DNA from: Psoroptes ovis | Lineage: Eukaryota; Arthropoda; Arachnida; Sarcoptiformes; Psoroptidae | Assembly (NCBI GenBank): GCA_002943765.1 | Contig: PQWQ01000010.1 | Span: forward strand, 1,614,501 to 1,678,500 | DNA: 64,000 bases | Direction of reading: 5' to 3' | Shown: piece by piece, positions 12,516 to 25,072 of the stretch | Layout of the letters: each line of letters opens with the position of its first letter | How positions within the stretch are numbered: the stretch's first letter is position 1 | Made by a program: the position numbers and the translations under genes | Notes under the pieces: model-generated | Seen by the model: only the letters and a program-made list of their open reading frames with translations | Told to the model about the DNA's origin: nothing | The model's database searches: none

Positions 12516-15500
12516 TCAATCAATCGAAAACATGACACGACGTTTTGGTTTACCATTTGTTTGTTTTGGCTTTACAATTGGTAATTTATCATTTTGATCA
12601 TCATTTATTCGATTATTATCAATTTTATTCATTTTCAATGATGAACAATCAACATTTTTATCGATTGTTTTCAATGTTTCTACTGTTGATGGTGGTGGTT
12701 GCTGGTGTGTTTGATGATTTATCGATTGATCATTGTTTATTGTTGTTGTTGTTGCTCCTGCTGCTGCTGATGGTGTTGGTGTATCGCCAATGCTTTGCTG
12801 ATGTTTATGTTCATGATGATGATGATGATTTTCAATCATTCTTGAGCGTTTCATGCATGTATCCATTGCTTGATTTCCATATTTGGTTTCGTATTTTTTT
12901 TACGTTGGTGATTTTTGTTCGCGGAAAAACGATCGCCCAACGGAGCCATGACCAAAAGAAAAATCACCGATCGATTTCGCATTATAAAAGGTTAAAAAAG
13001 GTGAAAATTCATCATGAATTCAATGCATTTTACCATCATTTGATTGATATAAGCAACTTACAATCACAATCGAAATTTAGTAGAAAATTTTTGATCATTT
13101 CATCGCGATCTTCGAAAACGTAGAATGCATTTTTCTGTGCTTTGACCATTGTACGTACAATTTGTTGTTTAATCAATTCACGATCCGACTGTCGTAATTT
13201 ATAATATTCAGCTAGCGACCAAAATTGTTTACCACATGGTACAATCATTGTTTTTGATGATTGATTATTTATTCGATCAACATTTGTCTGTTTATTAACA
13301 TGATTTGGATTCAAATTTTGATTCGAATTCGAAAATGATGATGATAAAGATGATGATCGACGATAATTGATATGATGATGATGATGGCGACGACGTCTTA
13401 CAACATTTTTCAATTCATTTTTTGATCCTTTCAACAATCTTGTTTGATGTGGATCATCATCATCATCATAACCATAATCGTTAGGATTATATAGTTTATC
13501 ATGTGGTTGATCTAAATCATTATTCATATGTCCATCATTATTATCGTTCAATGATGTTTTTCCTATTAAATGAAATTAGAAAAAATGTGGATTAATTTTT
13601 GTTTTTTTAATTAAAAATGAAAAATTTAGATTACGATGAAATAATTGCCGCCAGAATGCCAGAGTCTTTGTATATGCCGATGTTATTGATTGCTTTCGAC
13701 GTTCATTTTGGCCAGCCACCATTAAATAATGATTATCAGTACTAATTAATGAATTTCTTTCGAATGTTATTTGTTGTTCGCCACAATGTGTTTGACCACA
13801 ATCTTTAAATACTTTTTTAACTTCATCAACAATCCAATTGACATAACGATGATCATCAATACGATTATGATAATGCTGCCATGATTGATGAAAACGATGT
13901 TGTCGTATTTGTACAATGATAATACCACATTGTTCTTTAATCATTTCGATAACATCATCAAATATTGGCAAGCATCTTATGCTCATTTCATATGTAAGCC
14001 ATTGCTTGCCTGAATCTAAATCTTCGGATAATTGTATAAAATTACAATAATCTTCAGCATATTTAAATGTTATTTTACGCCATGTATTTTTCAAGCGAAC
14101 AATCGGTGGACATTGCAGTGATTTTATCACTAAATTAATTGAATGCCAATTATTCAGATTTGTTAAGTGTTTTGCAACACGTATAAAAAATAATATTGAT
14201 CGTACACGTTCTTTGAGATTAACAAAACGTAAAATATATGTTGATATTAAACGTGTAATACGATTTTGAAAATGAAGTAAACCTTTGATATGAGTAAAAG
14301 ATTTCTTTGGAAAATAATTTTAAAATTTTGAAAATTATTTCCACTCCCTAAAACTTACCATAACATTTGTGCCATTATTCAGGAAATAATTGATTATTTC
14401 TGATGATTTTATTGAATTAAAATATTTTCTTACAATTATTGTTAATTCATTTGAAAATATTATAATCTGATCATCATCATCTGGATCAAATTTAATAAAA
14501 TATTGTTCATTTTGCTGAGGATTATCATCGTTTTGATCCATATTTTCACTAAACATTGATGATGCTGTCGAATTGAAACGTTGTCGTTGACAATGATCAG
14601 GATTGATCAATGCTAATTTGTCTAAATAATAATGACGTTGTTGTTGCCGTTCCAAATCGGTTGACCATAATTGTCCACCGGCAAAACTTTTACGCCTAAA
14701 TGTCATTGAATCATTTCCTCCGGCGCCAAACATTGGCGGCACCAGTGATTGACGACGACGATTACTAACAACCTGTATGTATCGTATTTCAGAATCGCTT
14801 AACATTCCGTTCAAGTTTAAACTTAATTTCAATTCTGGATAAATACAATCACTTAAATCATCAATGGAAACATTTGTCAATATATTCTGTCTATAATCGC
14901 TGTCCAACAGTTCTTCACCACATCCACTTCGGACATCTAACATTAATTCCGATGACCATTCACGTAATACATTATTTTTATCATTATTATTTATAATCAT
15001 ACTAGTTGCTTCTGGATTTGGCATCAAAAATACATGACATGGTTGTAATATCGATCCTCGACGATGTCGATGTTTATTTATTTTTCTACCTGAACCAGTT
15101 GTCGTATTATTCGAAATTTTCGAAAGAACTTCATCTGAACATTTTATTAATTGATCCCATGTTTTGAATTGATGTTTTTCGTTGATTTCGGGCAGATTTA
15201 AACCAATCATACAACCATCATCTATTCCTTCACCGAAACGATTTATTCGTAATTTATTTTTATCGCCATCATCATCATCAATATCATCATTATTGCTGCA
15301 ATCATTACTAAATTTATATGGTATACGCCATAATTTATCATTATTCACTTTCGATTTAGGTAATTTAAAATATTTATCAATATCTAAATCATTATCAATA
15401 TTATTGTTGCGATCATAACGGTTTGAATCATGATGATTATTATGGAAATTTGATTTTTTATGTTGTTCCAACAGCATTCGTTCATAATCATCGATTTGTA

Positions 15501-15756
15501 TTGAATTTTTCATCAAAGGTTCTTCAGCCGATAAATATCTTATTAATTTCTTTTTTTGTTTATTACATTCATTATCGATATGATTATTTTTCTTTAAACT
15601 TGATCGAAATTTTGACCATTGATGTTGGATAAAATTTTTTCCGACACCATTATTTGGGTCATTGTTGCTTTTATCATCAATATCATCATTCACTATTGAC
15701 TCATTATCACTTAATTTGAATTGAATACGATGTTTTTCTTTACGAGTTTTTGACAT
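12516..15756 (-). CDS. RasGEF (CDC25-homology) domain protein
   Basis: Four minus-strand exons, 15756-14359, 14304-13635, 13562-13062 and 12868-12516, join in phase to 973 residues. The first about 400 residues are polar and probably disordered, with Asn/Asp/Arg-rich blocks. The RasGEF catalytic domain starts near FIKFDPDDDDQIIIFS (end of exon 1) and continues in exon 2 with the core helices ERVRSILFFIRVAKHLTNLN and IKSLQCPPIVRLKNTW, which match the consensus of Ras/Rap guanine-nucleotide exchange factors. Such proteins activate Ras-family GTPases at membranes. I see no clear RasGEFN, SH2, PDZ or cNMP domain, so the subfamily is unassigned. Exon 3 is Asp- and His-rich and exon 4 ends in a His-rich tail closing with KPKRRVMFSID, which contains an RVxF-type motif. 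The acceptor of exon 4 has a poor pyrimidine tract but is the first AG after the donor. Confidence 0.78.
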
Positions 15757-16886
15757 TTTTTTTTTATTTGTTTTGTTTGTTTATTTGTCGAAATGACGAT
15801 GGAATCGAAATGATTTTGTGTGAAAACAATTTGAAATTTGAAAATCTTTTATGGGTAAAGAGATATGAAAAAGTGCAAGATACAAAATACAAAAGATAAA
15901 AAATTAAACAAAACAAATGATAATTATGAAATACGATCTATGATCATCGATTCCGACATTCAAACAAATTAAGCAATAAAACTATTAAATTTAATATTTT
16001 AAAAAATTTTATTTGCGATTTATTTTTACACATTGGAATCTGATAAAATCTTTGTCATCATTAAATTTTGTATTTATGACTGTTTTTATGATAAAATTAT
16101 CCATTTACAAATGCTCTTTGAATCAACAGGTATCAATTTTCAACGAAAAAAAAAAATAATAAAATAAAAATATCATATTTTGGCCAAAATTTCAAAGATA
16201 TTCGATTTGAAATCATCTTGAAAATTTCATTAACAGTCAAACATCGAAACTATTGAATTGAATAACGGAAACAATTCAAAATAAATAAATGAGATATTGG
16301 AGAAATTGACTGATCAATGACAATGACATTATCATCTCCGATTTCATTGTCATATGATTATTACTGATGAAAATTATTTTTTACAAATAAATTTCGATTT
16401 ATTAATCAATTATTGATGATTATAATAATAATAATAATTATTATTTCAAATTAAATAATTATAATTATCTTTCTAAAATATTTTCAATGAAATAACAAAA
16501 AAAAAAATTATTTTTCTTTAAAAATTTAAAACAATTAATAAATTATATAATTATTCATTGAAAATTCTATTATATGGTGCAAGCGTTTTGATTATGATTA
16601 TTGTTATTACTAATTTTTCGGCTAAGAAATTTATTTGCTTTGAGAATATCCATTATTTAGATCACATTTTTTCTTTCTTTTTCACTGAGTAACAATACAA
16701 ATTCTTTGATTTGATTTTTTTTTTTCCGATAGATTATTATGAATTTTTTTTTGTAAATTATTCAATTAAAAAACAAATAACGATAATAAGATTGGTGATT
16801 TAAATAGTTTTGATGATTATAATGAGATGAAATTGCTTTAACCAGTCTTGTTTCATTTATCAATTGGCATCATTAAATTTTTGCTT
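15757..16886. other. intergenic, RasGEF to OGDH
   Basis: Upstream of the RasGEF start and downstream of the OGDH stop (both minus strand). Very AT-rich with ATA/AAT runs near 16420-16460. No gene seen. Confidence 0.5.
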
Positions 16887-19800
16887 TTACAAACCAGCAA
16901 ACGAATCAGCAAACAATTTTTCAATTTCTTTTTTATGAATGTGTTTATTGCCAGTAGCAGGTGAGGCTGATACTGCACGTCCAGCGTAACTAGAAAATTA
17001 AAATAAATAGATTAAGTGATGAGCATTTTTAATTTTAAATCGCAGAAAAAAACAAAAAATACCTAACGGATTTTTTCGTATCCAAATTCATGTGTTTTAA
17101 TGTGGTCTGTATCAATGGCTGAACATGGCTCCAATAGCCTTGATTTTTATGTTCTTCTTGTGTCCACATTAAATCAGCATTAGGATATTTTGCTAATTCG
17201 TCACGTAATAAATCGAATGGAAATGGGCATAATTGCTCGATACGAACCAAAGCAACTTGTGCATCAAGACCACGTTGTTGCCGTTCTTTGAGTAATTCAT
17301 AATAAACTTTACCAGTACATAATATCACACGTTTTACGCTTGAAGGATTATTCACAACTGGTTCAGTTTCATCCGGTAATAAACGTCGGAATTCGGTTCC
17401 AGGCAATAATTCATCAAAACTTGATTTACATTGTGGATGTCTTAACAATGATTTAGGTGTGAAAACAATCAACTAAAAGAAAATAAAAATAAAAATTGAT
17501 TTCAAAATGTAATTAATCATAGAATAATAAAAATTACCGGTTTGCGGAAAGGTAATGCAATTTGTCTTCGAAGAATATGGAACATATTTGCTGGTGTACT
17601 GCAATTGGCAACAATCATGTTTATATCATGTAGTTGTTTCAATGGGAAATATTCATCGATAACCTACACAGAAACAGAAAAAATTAACAATCGAAAAATA
17701 ATTGATTCGGTATCGCAACTTACAGGAAATTCATCTGAATCAACGGCACATAACTGCAAAAATCTTTCTGGACGAGCTGAAGAATGTTCAGGACCCATAC
17801 CTTCCATACCGTGAGGCAAAAGTAAAACCAATCCACTTTGACGTACCCATTTGGCTTGACCACTGCAAATAAATTGATCAATGATACATTGAGCTGTATT
17901 GTTGAAATCACCAAATTGAGCTTCCCACATGACCAATGCGTTTGGATTAGTCATTGAAAAACCTAATTCAAACCCTAGCACACCATATTCAGATAATGAA
18001 CTATTGCAAACAGTATATGGTGCTTGATCGGGGTATAAATGACATAATGGACGATAAGTTGATTTGTCCATTGTTTGATGATGAAGAACATGATGCCGGT
18101 GGCTAAAAGTACCACGTTCAACATCTTGACCACTGAGACGAACATGAATGCCTTCTTTCAATAATGAACCAAATGCTAAAGCTTCAGCCAATGCCCAATC
18201 TATTTGACGATTTTGAACCATATCCATTCTTGCTTTAAGAATTCTTTTAATGCCTGGATGAATTTTAAAAGGATCTGGTGGTGGTGTAGAAAATTTCGTG
18301 CCTATATGATTTATTGTATCTTCATCAACGCCAGTCGGATCACATTTATGTTCAGATCGAGTGCCGAAAAATCCATGCCATGGAGAATCTAACCAATCAC
18401 GGTTATACATTTTCTGCTCTTTTTCTGTATTTTTGTATGCTTCCGTCAAGATATTGTCATATTTTTCCCATAATTGTTTAACATATTCTTCTGTGACAAC
18501 ATTTTCCGATATTAATTTTTTTGCGTATTTATGCACTGCTGGTGTTGTATTACGAATTTTCGTGTACATCAATGGCTGTGTGAACATTGGCTCATCAATT
18601 TCATTATGGCCATTACGACGATAACAGACTAAATCGATGACAACATCTTTGCCAAATTTTGCGCGCCATTCAGCAGCAACTTTACTAACATGAACAACAG
18701 CTTCAGGATCATCAGCATTCACATGGAAGATCGGTGCATTCACAACACGTGCAACATCGGTACAATATGGTGATGAACGTGCTTCACGTGGATCAGTAGT
18801 GAAACCGATTTGATTGTTAACAACAATATGTACGGTACCATGCGTTGAATAATCAGGCAATTCAGAAAGATGGAATGTTTCATATACAACACCTTGTCCA
18901 GCAAAAGCAGCATCACCATGTAATAAAATGCTCATGACTTTTTTTCCCTGAGAATCACCGAGATAGAATTGTTCGGCACGTGTTTTACCTTGTACAACAG
19001 GATCAACAGCTTCCAAATGTGAAGGATTTGCTACCAATGCCAGTTTAATGTTACGATTACTTTTACGATTCAAACGCTCATGTGACATTCCAAGATGGTA
19101 TTTGACATCACCAGAACCCTTTTATCAGGAATGAGGAAATTAATTTTGAAAAGATGAAAATCAAAAAAGACTTACTTCATCAGCCGGTTCTAAACTATTA
19201 AATTGAGCGAAAATCTGTTCCAACGGTTTACGACAAACATTTGCCAATACGTTCAAACGTCCACGATGTGGCATACCCATTACGATACTATCGATGCCAA
19301 GCACGGAAGAATTATCAATCACTTCTTTCATTGATGGTATCAATACTTCACAACCTTCTAAACCGAAACGTTTTTCAGATGACCATTTTTTCGCTAAAAA
19401 TTCTTCAAATTTATGTGAACGTGTTAAACGTGCCAATAAAGTTTTTTTCTTTTCTTCACTCAAATCCATAATTCCTGGTGTTTCAAATTTTTGCCGAATC
19501 CATTGACATTGTTCTAAATTATTGATGAACATATATTCAACACCAATATGACGACAATAAACATTTTCTAATCGTTTCAATATTTCTCTTAAAGGTAGTA
19601 CACTTTCATCACCACCAATAAATGTTGTGTTTGGTAATTTAAATAATCTATCCATATCTTTTTCCTCTGTGGTTATAGTTTTTATAACAAAAAGCAAAAA
19701 TTAATGAATTATTGCAATATAATGAATTTTAAATTATCATTATTGAAATATCATGCAAAATGTGCCTAGCAAGCTTAAGAATACTATGAATGCAAAACTA

Positions 19801-21580
19801 TTAATGATAATAAATGATACCGAATTGATGAACGCGTAGCCAAGCGCCATCCCGATCAAAATTAGTGACATTAATTTCGAGCGGATCAAGCTTAGCAAAA
19901 TAATGTCCACGAATCTTAATGGTTATGTTATTAACGATGGTGTTAAAGCAAAAATGAGAGAAAGAAAAAAAATATGGAAATTGAGTTAAATATGAATCAT
20001 TAAAGGGTTAATTATTCATGGTTAAGGGTCGTACAGGTTTTATTATGTGAAAATTATTGAAAAAATATCGTAGATTTCGCAGTCATGGTTTTTATTCAAT
20101 TTATTAGATTATTTTATATTCCGATATGTATTGCGCATCATATTAGAAGCATTGATATTCAATGATATTGCTGACTATTGATGAATAACATTACATTACC
20201 TAATTTATATTTTCTCAATACAACATCTTGTGATAATGGTAAATCATTACCGATTGAACTATGTTCCATTGCACCATGTTGTTGTATTCCCAATGGGTCC
20301 AATTGTGATGTGTAATGGCCACGAACCTGGGTTTTTTTTCAATTCAATTCAATTCATTCATGGATTTTGATTTTTGACCATAGTTCATTGATATCAATAT
20401 TTTTTTTGTTTTGTTTCAATGATTGATTTTTTGGGATTCCAATTAGTTTTGGGTAATTTTTTATGTAAAAGAGAAAAAGGGTTATAAAAATATCTATCAT
20501 TATCATTGGTTTTTTTCAATATATTTAAAAGTAAGAAAAAAGTTGATAAAATGAAAATATTTTGGTTTTTTTTCTGCCATCAAATGATATAATTGATAAA
20601 AGTCATCGTCATTCACAAATTATTTTTTTTCGCGCATCATCATATTTTTTTTTCTTATCTATAATTTTGAATTTGATGACAGATAAAATGACATAAAATC
20701 GACTGACTGAATCTGAATGATAATGGTAAAACATTGTTACATAGTTTCTACATTATTTTGTGACTTATGGATATGCAATTCCAATAGTCCACATTATTAT
20801 CCACATGATTTGCATTGATCAATTTTGATTGTTTCTGATTTATGAATTTTTTTATGAATGATGATAATTTAAATGATGAAATGAAAAATATTCGTCATGG
20901 CTTATGATGATGATGATGATGGTGAATGATGATGACGAGAATTGGTTATCAGCCAAAATATGAGAGAATTTGGCCGTATAATTTTTGATTAAATAATGAC
21001 GATTCATTGAATATGATAGTAAATTTGAATTAAAATATTAAAATTCATAAGGGTTTGATTTGGGCATTAATAGCAATCATTTTTTTTACGAGCTTACAGA
21101 CAAACATACCTGATATGATCGAATTATAGCTTGTACGGATAAATGATCTTCAATATCCCGTAATGAATCTGATGATGTTACAGCTGATATTATGGATGAA
21201 TCTGTTTTTGTTGTTGGCATTCTAACCATTCCCATTGTTTGTGGTAGTGTTGGCGCTAAATATGCTTGACCTGGTTCAGCATTTTCTGATACACGAAAAA
21301 ATACATCCCAACTTTTATGAACAGAATTCGGATCTTTTAACCATGCTTTATACATTTCTTCAACATAAACCGATGAGGATCCATTTAAAAATGGTTCTTG
21401 TGTGACACGTGTTGCAATCGCTGCTTGCGCTGCTGCAGCTGATTGTAATGTTGGTGGTGATGATGAAGTTGGATGTAATTGTGTCACCATAACACCGAAA
21501 CGGCCATTAATTAATAGATTATTGAGGCCACCATAAAAACGTTGATGACCAGATTTCAATGCTAAAGCTGCACGATACAT
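16887..21580 (-). CDS. Ogdh: 2-oxoglutarate dehydrogenase E1, mitochondrial
   Basis: Thiamine-diphosphate E1 component of the 2-oxoglutarate dehydrogenase complex, which converts 2-oxoglutarate to succinyl-CoA in the TCA cycle. Minus-strand exons: 21580-21110, one of two alternatives (20326-20200 or 19914-19821), 19666-19176, 19118-17724, 17663-17538, 17472-17063 and 16989-16887. With the first alternative the product is 1040 residues, with the second 1029, both close to the usual size. Exon 1 gives a mitochondrial leader (MYRAALALKSGHQRFYGG) and the E1 N-terminal region. Family blocks are clear: GMPHRGRLNVLANV, GDAAFAGQG, NNQIGFTTDP, CYRRNGHNE, GQDVERGTFSHRHHV and LPHGMEGMGPEHSSAR. A GTGAGT donor at 22027 and an AG just upstream of the ATG suggest a non-coding first exon. 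It is divergent from eIF3f, 1.6 kb away. Confidence 0.96.
19821..20326 (-). other. Ogdh: mutually exclusive exon pair in OGDH
   Basis: Two candidate exons each start with the same motif (V/I)RGHY, enter in phase 0 and leave in phase 1. Exon b is 20326-20200 (127 nt, VRGHYTSQLDPLGI...). Exon a is 19914-19821 (94 nt, IRGHYFAKLDPLEI... containing NFDRDGAW). Either one joins exon 1 (ending SYQ) to the common exon (EEKDMDRLFKL). Including both, or neither, breaks the frame. Mammalian OGDH has mutually exclusive exons at this place that change Ca2+ response, so this is likely regulated splicing and not exon decay. Confidence 0.85.
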
Positions 21581-23212
21581 TTTTTCAATGTCTGCTTCCT
21601 GTTGTCGTTAGATGCAATCAATTTAGATAAATTTCGCTTTACAAACAGTACTTTTGATGTTTTTTTTTTTTTTGCTAAAATGTAAAATCACAAGGCTAAA
21701 TTATTCAAATATTGACCATGAAAACTTCAAATCAAATCGATACAAAAATTTGTTTGGCCATCAACTATAAACAAATACAATTTACACATATGAAAATATT
21801 AATACAACAAAACGGTTGTTTTTTATTATTGTTATAATTTAGTATCAAAAATTTTCGAGCCAACAAACTTGTATGTTGATTTTTGATTTGATTTTCTCTC
21901 TCTATCAACTATTTCGGTGTTGTTCTGAAGGGATTAAATGAAGAAAATTAATTCATGATTGAATTTCTCAATAAATTTAAAGAAAAAAGTATTTTTTTCA
22001 ATGAATCAACGAGATGCAAACACTCACCTTGTATGTCTTTGTGCTTGGTAGTATACGAACACAAAGATGAACAGATAAATTTTAAATGAATGTAGATTTT
22101 TATTTCGAAATGTAGCGGCAATTATTTTTTCAAAAAAAAAAATGAATGAAATCAAATATTGTACAAGCGTTAATTTATTCTGAACATAAAAGAGCCATGA
22201 TCTTCATAATTGATTTGACAGTGTTGAAAAGATTAATTAGAAGAATAGAAGAAGAATAAAAACCCGGGCATAAGCAGCTGTTTTTTTTCGGCTTATTCAA
22301 TTCTGTTTTCTGGTTGTTATCAATTATCAAAAAACAATATCTTTATTGAATTATGATGTGAAGCATTCATAAAACATTAATGAAAATTTTGGTAAAGAAA
22401 AACGAAAAAAATTCGGGAATTTTATTTTTATTTTATATTTTTCTGTGATTATTCTTAGAATTAAAACTGAGTCGATGCATCATCGTCATCATCATTTTTG
22501 AACAAAAACTAAATCAATGTTAATTTTAATGATATTATTTTTTTTATTTTTTACTTATTTATTTCCACACACATAATTTTCATATTTTGTCGGCGTTATA
22601 AAGATCAAAAAGGACGCAAATAGACAAAATCATAACAACAAATAATAGCAATGATAATGATAATAGTGTTGCTTAAGATACATGGTAGCAGTATTGATAA
22701 TGATAATGTAACTGTGTATTTTCTTAAAATGAAAATTTAAAGAAAAATATCAAAATTTTACATTAAAATACATTTGAAATTGCGAAATTTCATTAAATTG
22801 AATTTTTTATCATTTTTAATTTTTAAAATTGATTAAATTCCATATCCATTTAATTAATTAATCATAAATCGAAAAAGTTGGACAAAAATTATTATTTTGA
22901 AAATTTCGGAACCACAATAATAGTAGCAGCATTCAGAATAGTTGGTATTCTTTTTTCAGTAATTAAAGTAGTAGCATTAAAATGTGCGGATAATTTTACA
23001 AACATACAGCTAAACTAGATTCTTGTTTTAACATTCAAAGGGCTTTTTAAGTGAAAATAGCCCAGAAATTAAATGTTTGAGTGAAAAACACACGTTGATC
23101 CGGCTTTTGGCTTGTTTGAATTGTGGATTCATTGTTTATCGTAAAATCGATATAAAAATCATCTTGAACATCTGATTTTTGGTTGAATTTTCCAAAACAA
23201 AATTGAAAAAAA
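21581..23212. other. divergent promoter region OGDH / eIF3f
   Basis: 1.6 kb between head-to-head genes. It probably holds the OGDH 5' UTR exon (ending at 22028 with a GTGAGT donor on the minus strand) and the eIF3f promoter. No other gene seen. Confidence 0.55.
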
Positions 23213-24118
23213 ATGTCAAACGTATCAGTTCGTGTACATCCATTAGTGGTATTCAACATAATAAATATTTATGAGCGAAGAAATTTAGATGCAACTCGTG
23301 TAATCGGCACATTATTGGGTTCTGTTGATAAATTGGGTAATGTTGAAATATCCAATTCATTCGTCATCAAACATCGTGAAGCTAATCAAGAAGTTGCTGT
23401 CGATATTGAAGTTGCAAAAGAATTATATGAATTACATAGAAAAGTTTTTCCTACTGAAACAATTGTTGGATGGTTTGCAACCGGTGGTGGTTATGTAAAT
23501 GAATACTCACTGGTTATACATGATTATTATTCACGTGAATGTCAAAATCCAATACATTTAACTGTTGATCCAACTGATGAAGGTATTTCAGTCAAAGCAT
23601 ATGTTTCAACAGTTTTTGGTGTACCAAATAAAAGTGCTGGCACAATGTTTACACCGATCGATGATCTGACAATATCATATTGTTATGAACCAGAATTGAT
23701 TGGTGTACGTGCTTGTATGTATGCCGCTGGTTTGCCATCAGTATCGACTGATTCAAAAGAAATATTCTTGGCTAATGAATTGGATCAAATTATTCAAATG
23801 TGTAATAAATGTCAGGATGATATTGCTCGTATTGTTAAATTTATTGAAGATAAAATATTATCAGGTGCACCAAAAGTATCGATACCATCAAATACAAATG
23901 ATATTGGTCGACAATTAATGGCTATGATTGAAAACATCATACCATTTGGTGGTGATGATGATGAAGCATTCAATTCAAATTTGAAAGATTTTCTAATGGT
24001 TGTCTATTTATCGAATTTATCTAAAACACAAATTGGTTTAAATGAAAAAATAAGTCATTTATTAGCAGGTGAACGTAATGCAATCACTGGTGGCGGTCCA
24101 TCAACATCTTCAACTTGA
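23213..24118 (+). CDS. eIF3f: eukaryotic translation initiation factor 3 subunit F
   Basis: Single exon, 301 residues. The MPN domain covers roughly residues 5-140 (VRVHPLVVFNIINIYERR, RVIGTLLG, TIVGWFATG, PIHLTVDP). It lacks the HxH zinc-binding signature of active JAMM proteases (GYVNEYSLVIHDYY is in that place), as expected for eIF3f, a structural subunit of the eIF3 complex that loads the 43S ribosome on mRNA. The C-terminal helical region ends with LMVVYLSNLSKTQIGLNEK, which is typical for the family. The length is slightly below the human protein because the Ala/Pro-rich N-terminal extension is missing. A Ser/Thr tail closes the protein. The start is the first ATG after the stop-rich upstream region. 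Confidence 0.95.
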   Translation: MSNVSVRVHPLVVFNIINIYERRNLDATRVIGTLLGSVDKLGNVEISNSFVIKHREANQEVAVDIEVAKELYELHRKVFPTETIVGWFATGGGYVNEYSLVIHDYYSRECQNPIHLTVDPTDEGISVKAYVSTVFGVPNKSAGTMFTPIDDLTISYCYEPELIGVRACMYAAGLPSVSTDSKEIFLANELDQIIQMCNKCQDDIARIVKFIEDKILSGAPKVSIPSNTNDIGRQLMAMIENIIPFGGDDDEAFNSNLKDFLMVVYLSNLSKTQIGLNEKISHLLAGERNAITGGGPSTSST

Positions 24119-24454
24119 TCAACATTAATCAATAATACATTCAATTCAACGAAACAAATCACTTACTCAAAAACTAAATCAATCAATCCATTATCACTGA
24201 TTGAATACGATAATTATTCTTAATATTATCACAATTATTTCTTTTTCAAATTTTTGTACCATAAAAATTTTTGAAATAATAAAAAAATGAAATTTTTTTC
24301 AAAGCCAAAATTTTGTCCTATCTTTTGTGAATAAGACAACGATTTTTTTTTTATTTCGCTCAAAGTCTTTGATTTCAATTCGATTTTTTGAATTTTGATA
24401 ATATTTTCTTTAATTTAAAATTAATTAAAACGTAAATAATTAAGCTAATAAATC
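24119..24454. other. intergenic, eIF3f to HSBP1
   Basis: 336 bp between two plus-strand genes. It contains AATAAT and AATAAAA near 24273-24285, a likely polyadenylation signal for eIF3f. Nothing else seen. Confidence 0.55.
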
Positions 24455-24887
24455 ATGGAAAGTGGAGATGAAACGAAAACGGGTGATAATAGTGGCGATA
24501 ATAAATTATCTCAATCAACAACGCCTGCATCATCGTCATCAAATGATCTGAATGATAGCATTCAAACGGTATTTCAACGGTTTTTTTTAAATATTGTTCC
24601 ATGAATTAAAATCCTTTTCATTAATTTTACAGGTACAATTATTATTACAAACAATGCAAGATAAATTTCAAGCAATGACCGATGAAATTGTACATCGTAT
24701 GGATGAAATGAGTCATCGTATTAATGATTTAGAACAAAATATTGGTGATTTATTACAGCAAACTGATTCGCTAGAAAATGCAACAAACGAAGCTACAACA
24801 AATGATCAACAATCACAACAATCTGATAAACAAAGTCAACAACAATCAAATAAATCTGCCAAACAAGAAACTAAAAAAGATGATTGA
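24455..24887 (+). CDS. HSBP1: heat shock factor-binding protein 1
   Basis: Two exons, 24455-24568 and 24633-24887, phase 0, 122 residues. The core VQLLLQTMQDKFQAMTDEIV plus MDEMSHRINDLEQNIGDL is the single long coiled coil of HSBP1, a small trimer/hexamer-forming protein that binds HSF1 trimers and damps the heat-shock response. Its mammalian counterpart is about 76 residues, so both the acidic Ser/Thr-rich N-terminal extension (about 38 residues) and the Gln/Ser/Lys tail are additions. The intron of 64 bp falls exactly at the start of the coiled coil. The gene is convergent with the neighbouring dehydrogenase gene, 185 bp away. Confidence 0.93.
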
Positions 24888-25072
24888 ATCAATTTTTTGA
24901 TGGATGATTACATCTATGTCATAGATCGTTTTTCCATTGGTCAAAAAAAAAAATATCAATTTTAATTTTCTAATTCCATTGAAATCTTTTTTAATAATTC
25001 ATTTTCATTTCTTTTTTTTAAGTTCTAACAATAAATTTGGAAATTCTATTGTAAAATTTCAAAGGGTAATGA

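Noticed and set aside
12841..12946. Frame MAPLGDRFSANK... on the minus strand as a separate gene start
   Set aside because: Short (32 codons), lies inside the last RasGEF intron, and the phase-correct exon there is in another frame.
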